Below the pieces are notes generated by a model. The model was not told where the DNA came from. It did no database searches and saw nothing but the letters and a program-made list of their open reading frames with translations. The position numbers and the translations under genes are program-made. From Acidimicrobiales bacterium (lineage in GTDB: Bacteria > Actinomycetota > Acidimicrobiia > Acidimicrobiales > SZUA-35), in assembly GCA_020629155.1 (NCBI GenBank), contig JAHDDW010000004.1:68018-132017 (forward strand): a stretch of 64,000 nt of DNA. Direction: 5' to 3'. Positions 49,920 through 57,690 of the stretch are shown in pieces (position 1 is the stretch's first letter; each line of letters starts with the position of its first letter).

Positions 49920-51404
49920 ATGAACGAAACGTTTGATGGGCAAGGCCAAAATTTTCAGGTGCCAGGGTCTAAAAGCGTTCCTTCAGAATCTTCTGTGCCT
50001 GAAATACCTGTGCCAGGTCCGCGTTTTCTTCATGGCATAGAACATTCTGCGAGTGAAGGCTCTGCGGTCGATAGCGCAGAGACAGTATTTGCTCGTTCTG
50101 CTGCGGCAAATCCTCCCCAGTCGCCACCGATTAGCATCGGTAGCCCCAGCGACCTTTCTCCAACGGTTGAAAGCCCAGCAGTTGTAGCCAACGGCCATTT
50201 GCAGCCACCACAAGCTCGCCAATCAACTCCTTTGGCTACGTCATCGCTGCTTGCACCTTCAGATGAGGCAACACCTCGTGTTATCCAGAAACAGTCGTTC
50301 TGGGGTTGGCGCACACTCGTCGCATTCGTTGCAGGTGGCCTTTTAGCTGGCGGAGGGTTCTTAGCTGCTCGATATCCGTTTGATGAAGAAACGAAGGAAG
50401 CTATAACAGCACAGCCTGCGCAAGAGCCTGTTTCAGTCGATAACCAAGAAGGTGAAACCCCTATTCTTGAAGGAAATACTGCTGAACCTGCTGTTGCTGT
50501 TGCTGAAGCACTTGCACCTGCTGTTGTACAGATCTTGACAAACGAAGGGTCTGGTTCGGGTGTTGTGTATCGAGATAATTTGATTATCACAAACCATCAT
50601 GTCATTGATGGCGTCGATGATGAGCCTTCCGATAATGATCCGCGTCTCGAATCTCAAGCGCTTGGCGAAGGTAAGGTTCGAGTTGTGCAAGCTGATGGTC
50701 GTGTGCTTGAAGGCGAAGTATTAGGCTCAAGTGAACGGATAGACATCGCTGTCGTCCAGGTTGAAGGCGGTGACCTCAAAGTGGCGCAGCTTGCAACTGA
50801 AGATGCAAAGGTTGGGCAAACAGCTATAGCGATAGGCGCGCCATTTCAGCTTCAGCAGTCAGTTACTGAGGGTATTATTTCGGCGTTGAATCGGCCGATT
50901 CCTAATCGGACACTTGATAGTTTCCGTCCGATGATTCAAACCGATGCCCCAATTAATCCTGGTAATTCTGGCGGCGCGCTGGCTGATAGTCAGGGCCGTG
51001 TGATCGGGATTAACACTTCTATCCAAACAGATGGGTTAAGTATTACTAACGCAGGTGTTGGGTTTGCGATCCCTACCGAAATTGCCGTTGCGACAGCAGA
51101 CAAAATTGTTGCGGGCGAACCCATCGAGGCTGGCTTTCTAGGGATCATCCCGACGAATCCAACGTTAGGTGAGGTCGGGGTTGGTATTGATCGTGTCACC
51201 GAAGGGACAGCTGCTGAAAAAGCTGGTCTTGAAGTTGGCGATCGTATTCTTAGCGTCGACGGTGCTCCTGTCACCTTACGAGAAGAACTTATTGGTCTTG
51301 TCGCTGTGCATGCTCCTGGCGACATTATCGAATTAGAAATATTGCGAGGCGAAGAGCGCTTAAAAATTAAAGCAACACTTGATACAAGACCAACAGGTGA
51401 ATAA
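49920..51404 (+). CDS. HtrA/DegP-like membrane serine protease with PDZ domain
   Basis: A 494-residue protease. A long Pro/Ser-rich cytoplasmic N-terminus (1-123) precedes one membrane helix near residues 128-147 (LVAFVAGGLLAGGGFLAA). The trypsin-like domain has His in ITNHHVIDG near residue 225, Asp in RIDIAVVQVEG near residue 276 and Ser in NPGNSGGAL near residue 347. A PDZ domain (TAAEKAGLEVGDRILSVDG) ends the protein. The ATG at 49920 is preferred for GGAG 6 bp upstream; starts at 49905 and earlier lack one. It handles misfolded or regulated envelope proteins. Confidence 0.93.
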   Translation: MNETFDGQGQNFQVPGSKSVPSESSVPEIPVPGPRFLHGIEHSASEGSAVDSAETVFARSAAANPPQSPPISIGSPSDLSPTVESPAVVANGHLQPPQARQSTPLATSSLLAPSDEATPRVIQKQSFWGWRTLVAFVAGGLLAGGGFLAARYPFDEETKEAITAQPAQEPVSVDNQEGETPILEGNTAEPAVAVAEALAPAVVQILTNEGSGSGVVYRDNLIITNHHVIDGVDDEPSDNDPRLESQALGEGKVRVVQADGRVLEGEVLGSSERIDIAVVQVEGGDLKVAQLATEDAKVGQTAIAIGAPFQLQQSVTEGIISALNRPIPNRTLDSFRPMIQTDAPINPGNSGGALADSQGRVIGINTSIQTDGLSITNAGVGFAIPTEIAVATADKIVAGEPIEAGFLGIIPTNPTLGEVGVGIDRVTEGTAAEKAGLEVGDRILSVDGAPVTLREELIGLVAVHAPGDIIELEILRGEERLKIKATLDTRPTGE

Positions 51405-51408
51405 CACG

Positions 51409-51480
51409 AGTGCATTTCTAAAAATTGTAGATCTCTGGTAAAGCGGTTCGATACAGAACTACTAAATAGAGCTAGCCTAG
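51409..51480 (-). repeat. Degraded family 1 repeat, copy F
   Basis: On the minus strand the left part (GCTAGCTCTATTTAG, TATCGAACCGCTTTACCAGAG) matches copy A, and it ends in ATCTACAATTTTTAGAAATGC, like the closing hairpin of copy B. The GC-rich core is deleted. It lies 5 bp after the HtrA gene stop. The rest of 51405-51570 holds no gene. Confidence 0.55.
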
Positions 51481-51570
51481 AGTAATAGTGGTCTTTGTTG
51501 GTGCAACTAGTGGGTAACGAAGATTTGCGCTATAGAGTTTAGCTTCGGAGGGGTTTGACGATAGGTAGGT

Positions 51571-52503
51571 ATGAGTAATTCGTTGACATCTATAGCGGTC
51601 TATGTTTGCACACACCGTCGCAACGGGCCTTTGCAAGTTATGCTTGATTCCCTCGCTGTCGCAGCGAAAAAAGTCCAGCCTTCGCTTCCTATTGGAGTTG
51701 TTGTCGTCGACGATAATCCTGATGGTAGAGCGAAAGAGGTTTGTGACAGTTTTGCAGAAGAAGCGTTTGATCTTGGTCTAACCTATACTTTTTCTGGTGC
51801 GCAAAACATTTCAAAAGCTCGCAACTTAGGTATAGAAACAGCGTTAGAAATTGCTGATTGGGTTGCGATGGTTGATGATGATCAAGTCGTTGTCGATGAA
51901 TGGTTTGAAGCGTTAGTGCAAACACAGAAAGCCACAGGCGGCGATGCCGTGACTGGCCCTGTCTTCCTGCGTTATCCTCATGCTGGTTCGTGGGTTTCCG
52001 ACCAGCCATTTGAAACTATCTTAGAAGCAGAACCACAGCCTGATCAAACGAAGGTCGATGTATGCTCCACTGGCAATTCAATGCTGCGAGGTTCTTTTCT
52101 GCAAGAAAACGCTGCTATCCGATTCCGTGACGACCTCGGCGAATTAGGCGGCGAAGATATGGTTTTCTATCGTGAAGCTGTGGCCGCTGGATTGCAAGCG
52201 TACTTCAGCGAAAAGGCGGTGTGCTATGGCATACAACCTCCAGAGCGGTCAACGTTGCGAGCTGTTTTGAGAGCATCATATTGGATGGGTAACACAGAAT
52301 ATCTCACCAATATCGAAAGCGGCATGGCATCTCGCAAGCGTTTGTTTTTGCGTGCAGGTCGTCGTTTCGTAGCGGCAGTTATACGTCCTGGACAACAAGT
52401 GGCTAAGAAAAAGCCTGCTGAAATCCGTTTTGCTTTAGCAAAAATAGCTCAAGCACTCGGGATTTTTGTTGGCATCGTTGGTGTTAGAGTCAAACACCAA
52501 TAG
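51571..52503 (+). CDS. Glycosyltransferase family 2
   Basis: A 310-residue GT-A fold transferase. It opens IAVYVCTHRRNGPLQVML, with VVVVDDNPDG near residue 49, NISKARNLGIE near residue 85 and the metal-binding AMVDDDQVV near residue 101. GGEDMVFYREAVAAG near residue 192 matches the acceptor-side ED motif. There is no signal or membrane helix. It may act in cell-surface polysaccharide synthesis together with the GT4 and flippase genes 3-5 kb away, which is inference. Confidence 0.9.
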   Translation: MSNSLTSIAVYVCTHRRNGPLQVMLDSLAVAAKKVQPSLPIGVVVVDDNPDGRAKEVCDSFAEEAFDLGLTYTFSGAQNISKARNLGIETALEIADWVAMVDDDQVVVDEWFEALVQTQKATGGDAVTGPVFLRYPHAGSWVSDQPFETILEAEPQPDQTKVDVCSTGNSMLRGSFLQENAAIRFRDDLGELGGEDMVFYREAVAAGLQAYFSEKAVCYGIQPPERSTLRAVLRASYWMGNTEYLTNIESGMASRKRLFLRAGRRFVAAVIRPGQQVAKKKPAEIRFALAKIAQALGIFVGIVGVRVKHQ

Positions 52504-52569
52504 GCAAGCCTGGCAGACCGCATAAAATTTCTCGGGTTGTCGAGATGCCTTAATGGGTAATGCGAGCGC

Positions 52570-52575
52570 TAAAGT
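52570..52575 (+). promoter_or_regulatory. Possible leaderless-type -10 box
   Basis: TAAAGT is followed by 6 nt and the GTG at 52582. Confidence 0.3.
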
Positions 52576-52581
52576 TAGAGA

Positions 52582-53562
52582 GTGACCAAAAAAGGCGCTA
52601 AAAAAAAGGCTGCATCTACGCCTGAACCGACAACTAGACCGTCAACAATGCGTGAGGTTTTACGAGTAGTCAAATCACAGCTCAGCTATATAGCTCCAGT
52701 TATTGTTCTTATAGGTTGGCCTATCAGTTTTCTGCTTACGGGTTTCATCTGGTCAATTTTTAGAGATCTTGAGGTGCAGCTCACTGGCTTCGAAATTTCT
52801 ATCGTAGGGTTTGAGAGATCCCCAAGGTTCTATGCCATCTTTGTTATTTTGCTAGTCAGCTTTCTTTCTATGCTGTTAATTAGTGCAGTGTCAGTGCGGC
52901 GCACAAAACTGTATCTAGATGCGTTAGATGATGCGCCAGGTGATGAATTCTATGACAAATCATGGCAGGTAACAGTTAAAGAATCTGCGAAGTTATTTCC
53001 GGTGTATCTGCTGATCACAATAACATTGCTTGTTAGCTATGCTGGGCTTTTATCGCTGTCAGTCATTCGTCCTTGGATTTTTCTTGTCGCAACGTACCTT
53101 ATCGCTGCGATAAATACAAAAACGTTTCTTTGGCCTGCACTTGTTGAAACGTCTAAAATTCGTTTAGTTTCACTAAAAACCAGCTTCACGTTGACAACAG
53201 GGGCAACAGTAAAGATGGTGTACAAACTTTTTAACCTGATGATGTTAAGCATGGGTGCGTATCTGTTTATTTACTTTATTTTTATCTTCCCTGTTTCAGG
53301 TTTACAGAACAATGAATCACCGACTCTGGTAGGCGATATGGCTATCGCTAACTTTTCGAGTATTTTTCCTCTTCCTGTTCTTGTAGCTATAGTCTTAGCG
53401 ACAGTCACAACACTTTCTATGATGGTTGTTTTTGCTTCAATACTTTCGGTGCTGCTAGCAGAAGAACTCCAAAACAAAAAACAGACAGCTCCTGTTTCCA
53501 TATTCGGAAACAATAAGCTGTCTGCTTGGTTAGAAAGTCGCCTTCCAGAAACAGAGAGCTGA
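52582..53562 (+). CDS. Polytopic membrane protein of unknown function
   Basis: A 326-residue protein with a Lys-rich start and about six membrane helices: IAPVIVLIGWPISFLLTGFI, FYAIFVILLVSFLSMLLISA, LFPVYLLITITLLVSYAGLL, then IFLVATYLIAAINTKTFLWP, MMLSMGAYLFIYFIFIFPVS and LPVLVAIVLATVTTLSMMVV. There is a conserved-looking cytoplasmic part between helices 2 and 3. No family is recognised. GTG at 52582 is the start. A family 1 repeat forms its likely terminator. Confidence 0.75.
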   Translation: MTKKGAKKKAASTPEPTTRPSTMREVLRVVKSQLSYIAPVIVLIGWPISFLLTGFIWSIFRDLEVQLTGFEISIVGFERSPRFYAIFVILLVSFLSMLLISAVSVRRTKLYLDALDDAPGDEFYDKSWQVTVKESAKLFPVYLLITITLLVSYAGLLSLSVIRPWIFLVATYLIAAINTKTFLWPALVETSKIRLVSLKTSFTLTTGATVKMVYKLFNLMMLSMGAYLFIYFIFIFPVSGLQNNESPTLVGDMAIANFSSIFPLPVLVAIVLATVTTLSMMVVFASILSVLLAEELQNKKQTAPVSIFGNNKLSAWLESRLPETES

Positions 53563-53565
53563 GTT

Positions 53566-53650
53566 CCGCTGCTAAAGGCTGCGTACAACGCCCCGAGCGG
53601 AGCGGAACTAGTGAGGGGATGTATAGTGAAAAGACATCCCCTTTTTTAAG
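53566..53650 (+). repeat. Family 1 palindromic repeat, copy D, terminator-like
   Basis: Closely matches copy C across CTGCTAAAGGCT, CCCCGAGCGGAGCGGAA and the hairpin AGGGGATGT (53614-53622) / ACATCCCCT (53634-53642). The hairpin is followed by TTTTTT, so this copy has the form of an intrinsic terminator for the membrane protein gene ending at 53562. It also overlaps the stop of the convergent DUF2510 gene. Confidence 0.82.
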
Positions 53651-54905
53651 GAATTGGGTTCGAATCAACCGATGTGTTGCCATTGGTCGAAACATGTTCT
53701 GTCCACTGCACGCCGTCATGCCATCTATATTCGTACCGTTGTGCAGGGTCTGGGTACCAGTTAGGTTCTTTCGTTGCTGCGGCTTGTGGAGCGCTATAGT
53801 CAACAGGAGTTTCTCCCCAACCGCTAGCGCTTTGATCACTCATTTGTGTAGCCCCAGCATCGAATCCACTGCTACTAGGAGCTTGTGCACTGCTAGTTTG
53901 TTGCTGCGGTTGCGCAAACTGTTGAGCTTGTTGCTGTGGCGCAGAAAAGTTTTGTTGTTGCGGCGGAGCATACGACTGGCCACCTTGCTGCGGAGCATAT
54001 GTTTGTCCCTGCGGAGCTTTCTGACCATTTACAAGACCCATGATTGTCTGATAGTTAGCGCCTGCGATAAAGGCGACAGCGAAGAGAACAAGAACAAGGC
54101 CTTTCCAACGTTCTCCACTTTGCAGCGCATCGAAGAGATCGAGAAGAGCCAAACTTAATGCGATAGCTGCGACGATACTGATAAACCAGTTTTTCATTTG
54201 TGAGCCAAGCCAAAGCACAGCGCCGCTAACAACAGCAGCTAGAACAGCGATACCGATTTTATCTGGTAAGTCACTATTTGCTGAAAAGAGTGCGAAAAGG
54301 CCAACAACAATGAAGGGCGTTGCAAGACGTTTCTGATCTATCTGAGAGAGATACCATGCAGCACCTATGTATGCTCCTGCCAAGACAAGAAGAACGATTG
54401 GGAAAACAAGATCTTCATTAAGCCCAATTGCTAACTGCGTTGAACCGTTAAAAGCATTACCAGAGAACAGAAACAACAATGTGTACAGTGCAGCACCCAA
54501 AATAAATAGGTGCCCTTTCGTGTGTGGAGCAACAAAAAGACCCCCAACAACGACAAGTGCAAATAAGCTAGTAAGCCAAAGGTTATCGCCTTCCAAGGCG
54601 CTGACAAAATGTCCGATTGTCACAAAAAGCGCTCCAAAGACTACACCGAGGAGTGCGCTATGAAATTCACGTTTTGCAGGGATAAGAAAATGCGCACCGT
54701 AACCGAGGCCCATAACAACAAGCCCAATCAAAACACTAAGCCAAGGTTTGTCATCTACCTGAGCCAGTTGCAGGAACCCTATAGAGAAAAGAACGCCACC
54801 GACAGCTGATAGAATCGTCTGCCAAGTAGGTGCTGGGCGCTGTTTCTTAAGCCCCAACCAGTTGAATATACCCTGTAACTGTTCGGGCGTTTTAAGTGCT
54901 TCCAT
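53646..54905 (-). CDS. DUF2510 membrane protein
   Basis: A 419-residue protein. About ten membrane helices fill residues 30-265. A Gln/Pro-rich linker (PQQQNFSAPQQQAQQFAQPQ and similar) spans about 285-360. The C-terminus is a DUF2510 domain, NWYPDPAQRYEYRWHDGVQW near residues 387-406. DUF2510 is typical of actinobacteria. The function is unknown. Its start faces the GT4 gene across a 114-bp divergent promoter region with TTAACG-N9-CGTTAA and ATAGGTT-N4-AACCTAT inverted repeats. Confidence 0.88.
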   Translation of the reverse strand: MEALKTPEQLQGIFNWLGLKKQRPAPTWQTILSAVGGVLFSIGFLQLAQVDDKPWLSVLIGLVVMGLGYGAHFLIPAKREFHSALLGVVFGALFVTIGHFVSALEGDNLWLTSLFALVVVGGLFVAPHTKGHLFILGAALYTLLFLFSGNAFNGSTQLAIGLNEDLVFPIVLLVLAGAYIGAAWYLSQIDQKRLATPFIVVGLFALFSANSDLPDKIGIAVLAAVVSGAVLWLGSQMKNWFISIVAAIALSLALLDLFDALQSGERWKGLVLVLFAVAFIAGANYQTIMGLVNGQKAPQGQTYAPQQGGQSYAPPQQQNFSAPQQQAQQFAQPQQQTSSAQAPSSSGFDAGATQMSDQSASGWGETPVDYSAPQAAATKEPNWYPDPAQRYEYRWHDGVQWTEHVSTNGNTSVDSNPIP

Positions 54906-54940
54906 TGTGTTGTTATACCTCCGCTAACATTTTTTCCCAT

Positions 54941-55001
54941 TTTAACGGATAATTTACGTTAAATACCGCCAGCGGTTGATCCGATAGGTTCTGTAACCTA
55001 T
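54941..55001. promoter_or_regulatory. Symmetric sites between DUF2510 and GT4 genes
   Basis: TTAACG-N9-CGTTAA (about 54942-54962) and ATAGGTT-N4-AACCTAT (54984-55001) lie between divergent genes. The second is 18 bp before the GT4 start and contains the ATATATTA stretch that may serve as a -10 region. Operators are possible. Confidence 0.35.
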
Positions 55002-55019
55002 ATATTACGGAGCGATCCG

Positions 55020-56231
55020 ATGGAAAAACCATTAAAAATTGGTGTTATAACAGCCTTTCCTCCAGGAAAAAATAGTTTGAACGAGTTTGGCTGGCATATG
55101 GTGCAAAGCTTTGCAACGAAAGAAGAAGTCGAAAAGCTTGTTGTCTTCGCTGATATTACTGGTGCTGGAGCCCCAGTCGAAGTAGAAAACGCCACAATGG
55201 AACCATGTTGGCGATTTAATAGCAAAAGCACTATCTACCAGATCGCTCGCCGTGTTCGTAAAGCCAAGCTTGATGCGGTGATATTTAACCTGCAGTTTGC
55301 GAGCTTTGGCGACACTCGTCTTGCTGGTGGTCTTGGTTTGTTAACCCCAGCGGTAACAAAATATATGGGCACGCCAACAGCAGTTATTCTGCATAATTTG
55401 GTTGAAAATGTCGATATGGAAGATGCAGGGTTTGCCGAAAACAAGTTGATAGCAAAAGCAATGTCATTTGCTGGTCGGTTGCTCACAAAAGCGCTGCTTA
55501 AAGCAGATTATGTTGCTTTAACTATTCCAAAATATGTAGAGCTGTTAGAGCAGAGCTATGGTGCGAAAAACGTTTTGCTGGCACCACATGGGTCGTTTGA
55601 GCAGCTCGCAGAGCCGTCATTCGAGGTGCCAGAAGGCCCACGTAAGCTGCTCGCTTTCGGCAAATGGGGCACGTATAAAACAGTAGATATTTTGATCGAA
55701 GCCTATCGCGATCTACTCGCGAGAGGTTACGACAATGTCGAAGTCGTCGTCGCAGGCACTGACAGCCCAAATTCGCCAGGCTATTTGGCAGGCATTGCCG
55801 ACTCTTGTCAAGACCTGCCAGGAGTCAGTTTCCCAGGCTATGTCGAAGAACAAGACGTTGAACCACTATTTTCGTCTGCAGCCATAACCGTGTTCCCGTA
55901 CTCATCAACAACAGGTAGCTCAGGTGTGTTGCATCAAGCCGGGTCATACGGTCGTTGCGCTGTATTGCCTGCTATTGGAGACTTTGTTGAAGTTATTGAA
56001 GAAGAGGGTTTTGTCGGTGAATACTTCACGCCAAACGATGCCAGCTCTCTAGCTGATGCGTTAGCAAAAATGTTAGACGACACTGCCAGATGTGAAGAAA
56101 TGGGTCGCCAAAATTATGCCGCTGCACAAGGTGTGCCGTTTACCGAAGTGATGGATTGGCATTTGATTCACATGCAAGAGCTGACAAAACGGAAACAGTC
56201 GAAAGCAGCACTCGAACGAAGCGTGCTCTAG
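55020..56231 (+). CDS. Glycosyltransferase family 4
   Basis: A 403-residue GT-B fold transferase. The N-terminal domain starts IGVITAFPPGKNSLNEFGWH. The donor-binding domain has LLAFGKWGTYKTVDILIEAY near residue 212, VVVAGTDSPNSPG near residue 243, and the EX7E-like region VFPYSSTTGSSGVLHQAGSYG near residue 295. GGAG lies 7 bp upstream of the ATG. Three bases separate its stop from the flippase start, so the two are co-translated, pointing to synthesis and export of one glycan. Confidence 0.92.
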   Translation: MEKPLKIGVITAFPPGKNSLNEFGWHMVQSFATKEEVEKLVVFADITGAGAPVEVENATMEPCWRFNSKSTIYQIARRVRKAKLDAVIFNLQFASFGDTRLAGGLGLLTPAVTKYMGTPTAVILHNLVENVDMEDAGFAENKLIAKAMSFAGRLLTKALLKADYVALTIPKYVELLEQSYGAKNVLLAPHGSFEQLAEPSFEVPEGPRKLLAFGKWGTYKTVDILIEAYRDLLARGYDNVEVVVAGTDSPNSPGYLAGIADSCQDLPGVSFPGYVEEQDVEPLFSSAAITVFPYSSTTGSSGVLHQAGSYGRCAVLPAIGDFVEVIEEEGFVGEYFTPNDASSLADALAKMLDDTARCEEMGRQNYAAAQGVPFTEVMDWHLIHMQELTKRKQSKAALERSVL

Positions 56232-56234
56232 ACG

Positions 56235-57542
56235 ATGCCCACGAAAACTGATGTTGCGCAAGAAAATAAAGTAGAGCAGCAAACATCATTGCGTTCGGTT
56301 TTAGGTGGCGGTTCAGCGTTGACGCTAGCGACGCTGCTTGCCAATGCAGGCAACTATGTGCTCAACTTGCTGCTGGGGCGGTGGTTGACACCAGCAGAGT
56401 TTGCTGATGCCAACTTGATGGTGACGCTGATGCTGCTTGTTACCGCCATCGCTGTCAGCCTACAGCTGCTAGGGGCACACTATGTTGGCGCTGCGGTGGC
56501 GAAAGATTCGTTTGAAGACAGCGATGCGATTATGTCCACCTTGGCTAGGTTCTCTTTATGGGCGGGTGTAGCTCTGGGTGCGTTGATTGCGCTGCCAGCT
56601 GTTGTCTGGAGCGATATTTTTAAGACAGAATCAGCGTGGCCTTTCGTGGTTCTTGGCGTCGGCATGCCGTTTTATTTAGTGCAATCTGTCGGCAGGGGAG
56701 TGTTGCTTGGTCACCTTATCTATAGGCCGCTAGCGTTAACGTTCATCGTCGAAATGGTTGCGCGTGTCGCCGCTGGTTTGCTGCTTGTGGCGTTAGGGTT
56801 TGGTGTCACAGGCGCAACCGTTGGTTTAACGCTTTCGTTTATTGCCACATGGGGTTCAACGCAAATTATTTTGAAGCGAGCAGGTCATCTTGTGAAGCGT
56901 AGGCTGTCGATGACCAAAGCGCAGCGCCAAGCGCTTTATAGCTATATCGGGCCGTTAGCGTTGCTACTTATCGGTCAGATCATTATTAACAATGGCGATG
57001 TTCTAATCGTTAAAGGTTCATTTGATGCAACTGACGCTGGCATTTACGCTGCGGTTGCGTTGATCGGCAGAGCAGTCTTTTTCTTATCTTGGTCGGTGGT
57101 TAACGCACTGTTTCCTGCGGTGACGCAACGTGAAGAAGGCGGTCACTCGTCGAAGCAATTGTTGCTTGGCGGCACTGGTGTTGTAGCGGTGATGTGTCTA
57201 GCAATGACAGCTGGAGCGTGGCTTCTTGGCGACTGGTTCTTCACTGGGTTTTTTGGTCCAGAGTTCGAAGGAACCTCATCGCTGCTTACCAAATATGCTT
57301 TGGCTACGTCGTTGTTTGCTGTAGCAAACGTGATCGTGACGTTGCAGCTTTCTTCAGGGCGGATCAAAGAAGTGGCCGTGCTTGTTGCTGGTGGCGTAGT
57401 GCAAACGCTGCTGCTTTTCATTATGAAAGACTCAGCCAACTCGGTTATCAACGCTCAGCTGATCGCTATGTTCTTGCTGCTGCTCGCAGTTGTCTACACG
57501 AGCCGGTCAACAATTGTCGGTTCTACGTCGCCTCAGCGGTAG
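56235..57542 (+). CDS. Oligosaccharide flippase (Wzx/MATE-like)
   Basis: A 435-residue protein with about 12-14 membrane helices, starting with GGGSALTLATLLANAGNYVLN near residue 24 and LGRWLTPAEFADANLMVTL, the usual opening of the polysaccharide-transporter family. It probably flips lipid-linked sugar units across the membrane. It lies 3 bp after the GT4 gene. Confidence 0.9.
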   Translation: MPTKTDVAQENKVEQQTSLRSVLGGGSALTLATLLANAGNYVLNLLLGRWLTPAEFADANLMVTLMLLVTAIAVSLQLLGAHYVGAAVAKDSFEDSDAIMSTLARFSLWAGVALGALIALPAVVWSDIFKTESAWPFVVLGVGMPFYLVQSVGRGVLLGHLIYRPLALTFIVEMVARVAAGLLLVALGFGVTGATVGLTLSFIATWGSTQIILKRAGHLVKRRLSMTKAQRQALYSYIGPLALLLIGQIIINNGDVLIVKGSFDATDAGIYAAVALIGRAVFFLSWSVVNALFPAVTQREEGGHSSKQLLLGGTGVVAVMCLAMTAGAWLLGDWFFTGFFGPEFEGTSSLLTKYALATSLFAVANVIVTLQLSSGRIKEVAVLVAGGVVQTLLLFIMKDSANSVINAQLIAMFLLLLAVVYTSRSTIVGSTSPQR

Positions 57543-57603
57543 AAATAACCATTAGCTTGCCAATCGCCATGTTTCTGCCGTTGGCTATAGCTGCATACAA
57601 CAG

Positions 57604-57676
57604 GAAATTATTTCTAAATTTGCCCCCATTTTCAGAAATTATTTCTAAATTTGCCCCCATTTTCAGAAATTATACT
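57604..57676 (+). repeat. 31-bp tandem iterons upstream of the second DUF4143 ATPase
   Basis: Two complete and one partial copy of a 31-bp unit start at 57604, 57635 and 57666. Each full unit carries the palindrome GAAAT-T-ATTTC. The third unit changes to GAAATTATACTC and so creates a TATACT -10 box at 57671-57676. The array ends 15 bp before the ATPase start. Confidence 0.8.
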
Positions 57677-57683
57677 CTAGTGT
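57671..57683 (+). promoter_or_regulatory. Candidate -10 boxes of the second DUF4143 ATPase
   Basis: TATACT (57671-57676) would give a leader of about 7 nt; TAGTGT (57678-57683) lies exactly 7 nt before the ATG at 57691, the leaderless spacing. Either may be used. Confidence 0.4.
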
Positions 57684-57690
57684 GTGACAT

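Noticed and set aside
52512-52560. Possible further family 1 copy
   Set aside because: ACCGCATAAAATTTC and GAGATGCCTTAAT resemble parts of copies A and B, but the match is too short to separate from chance.
53526-54158. 210-codon plus-strand ORF over the DUF2510 gene
   Set aside because: It is formed by repeat copy D and antisense to a well-supported DUF2510 gene; its repeat-encoded peptide is noted as evidence for the repeat only.
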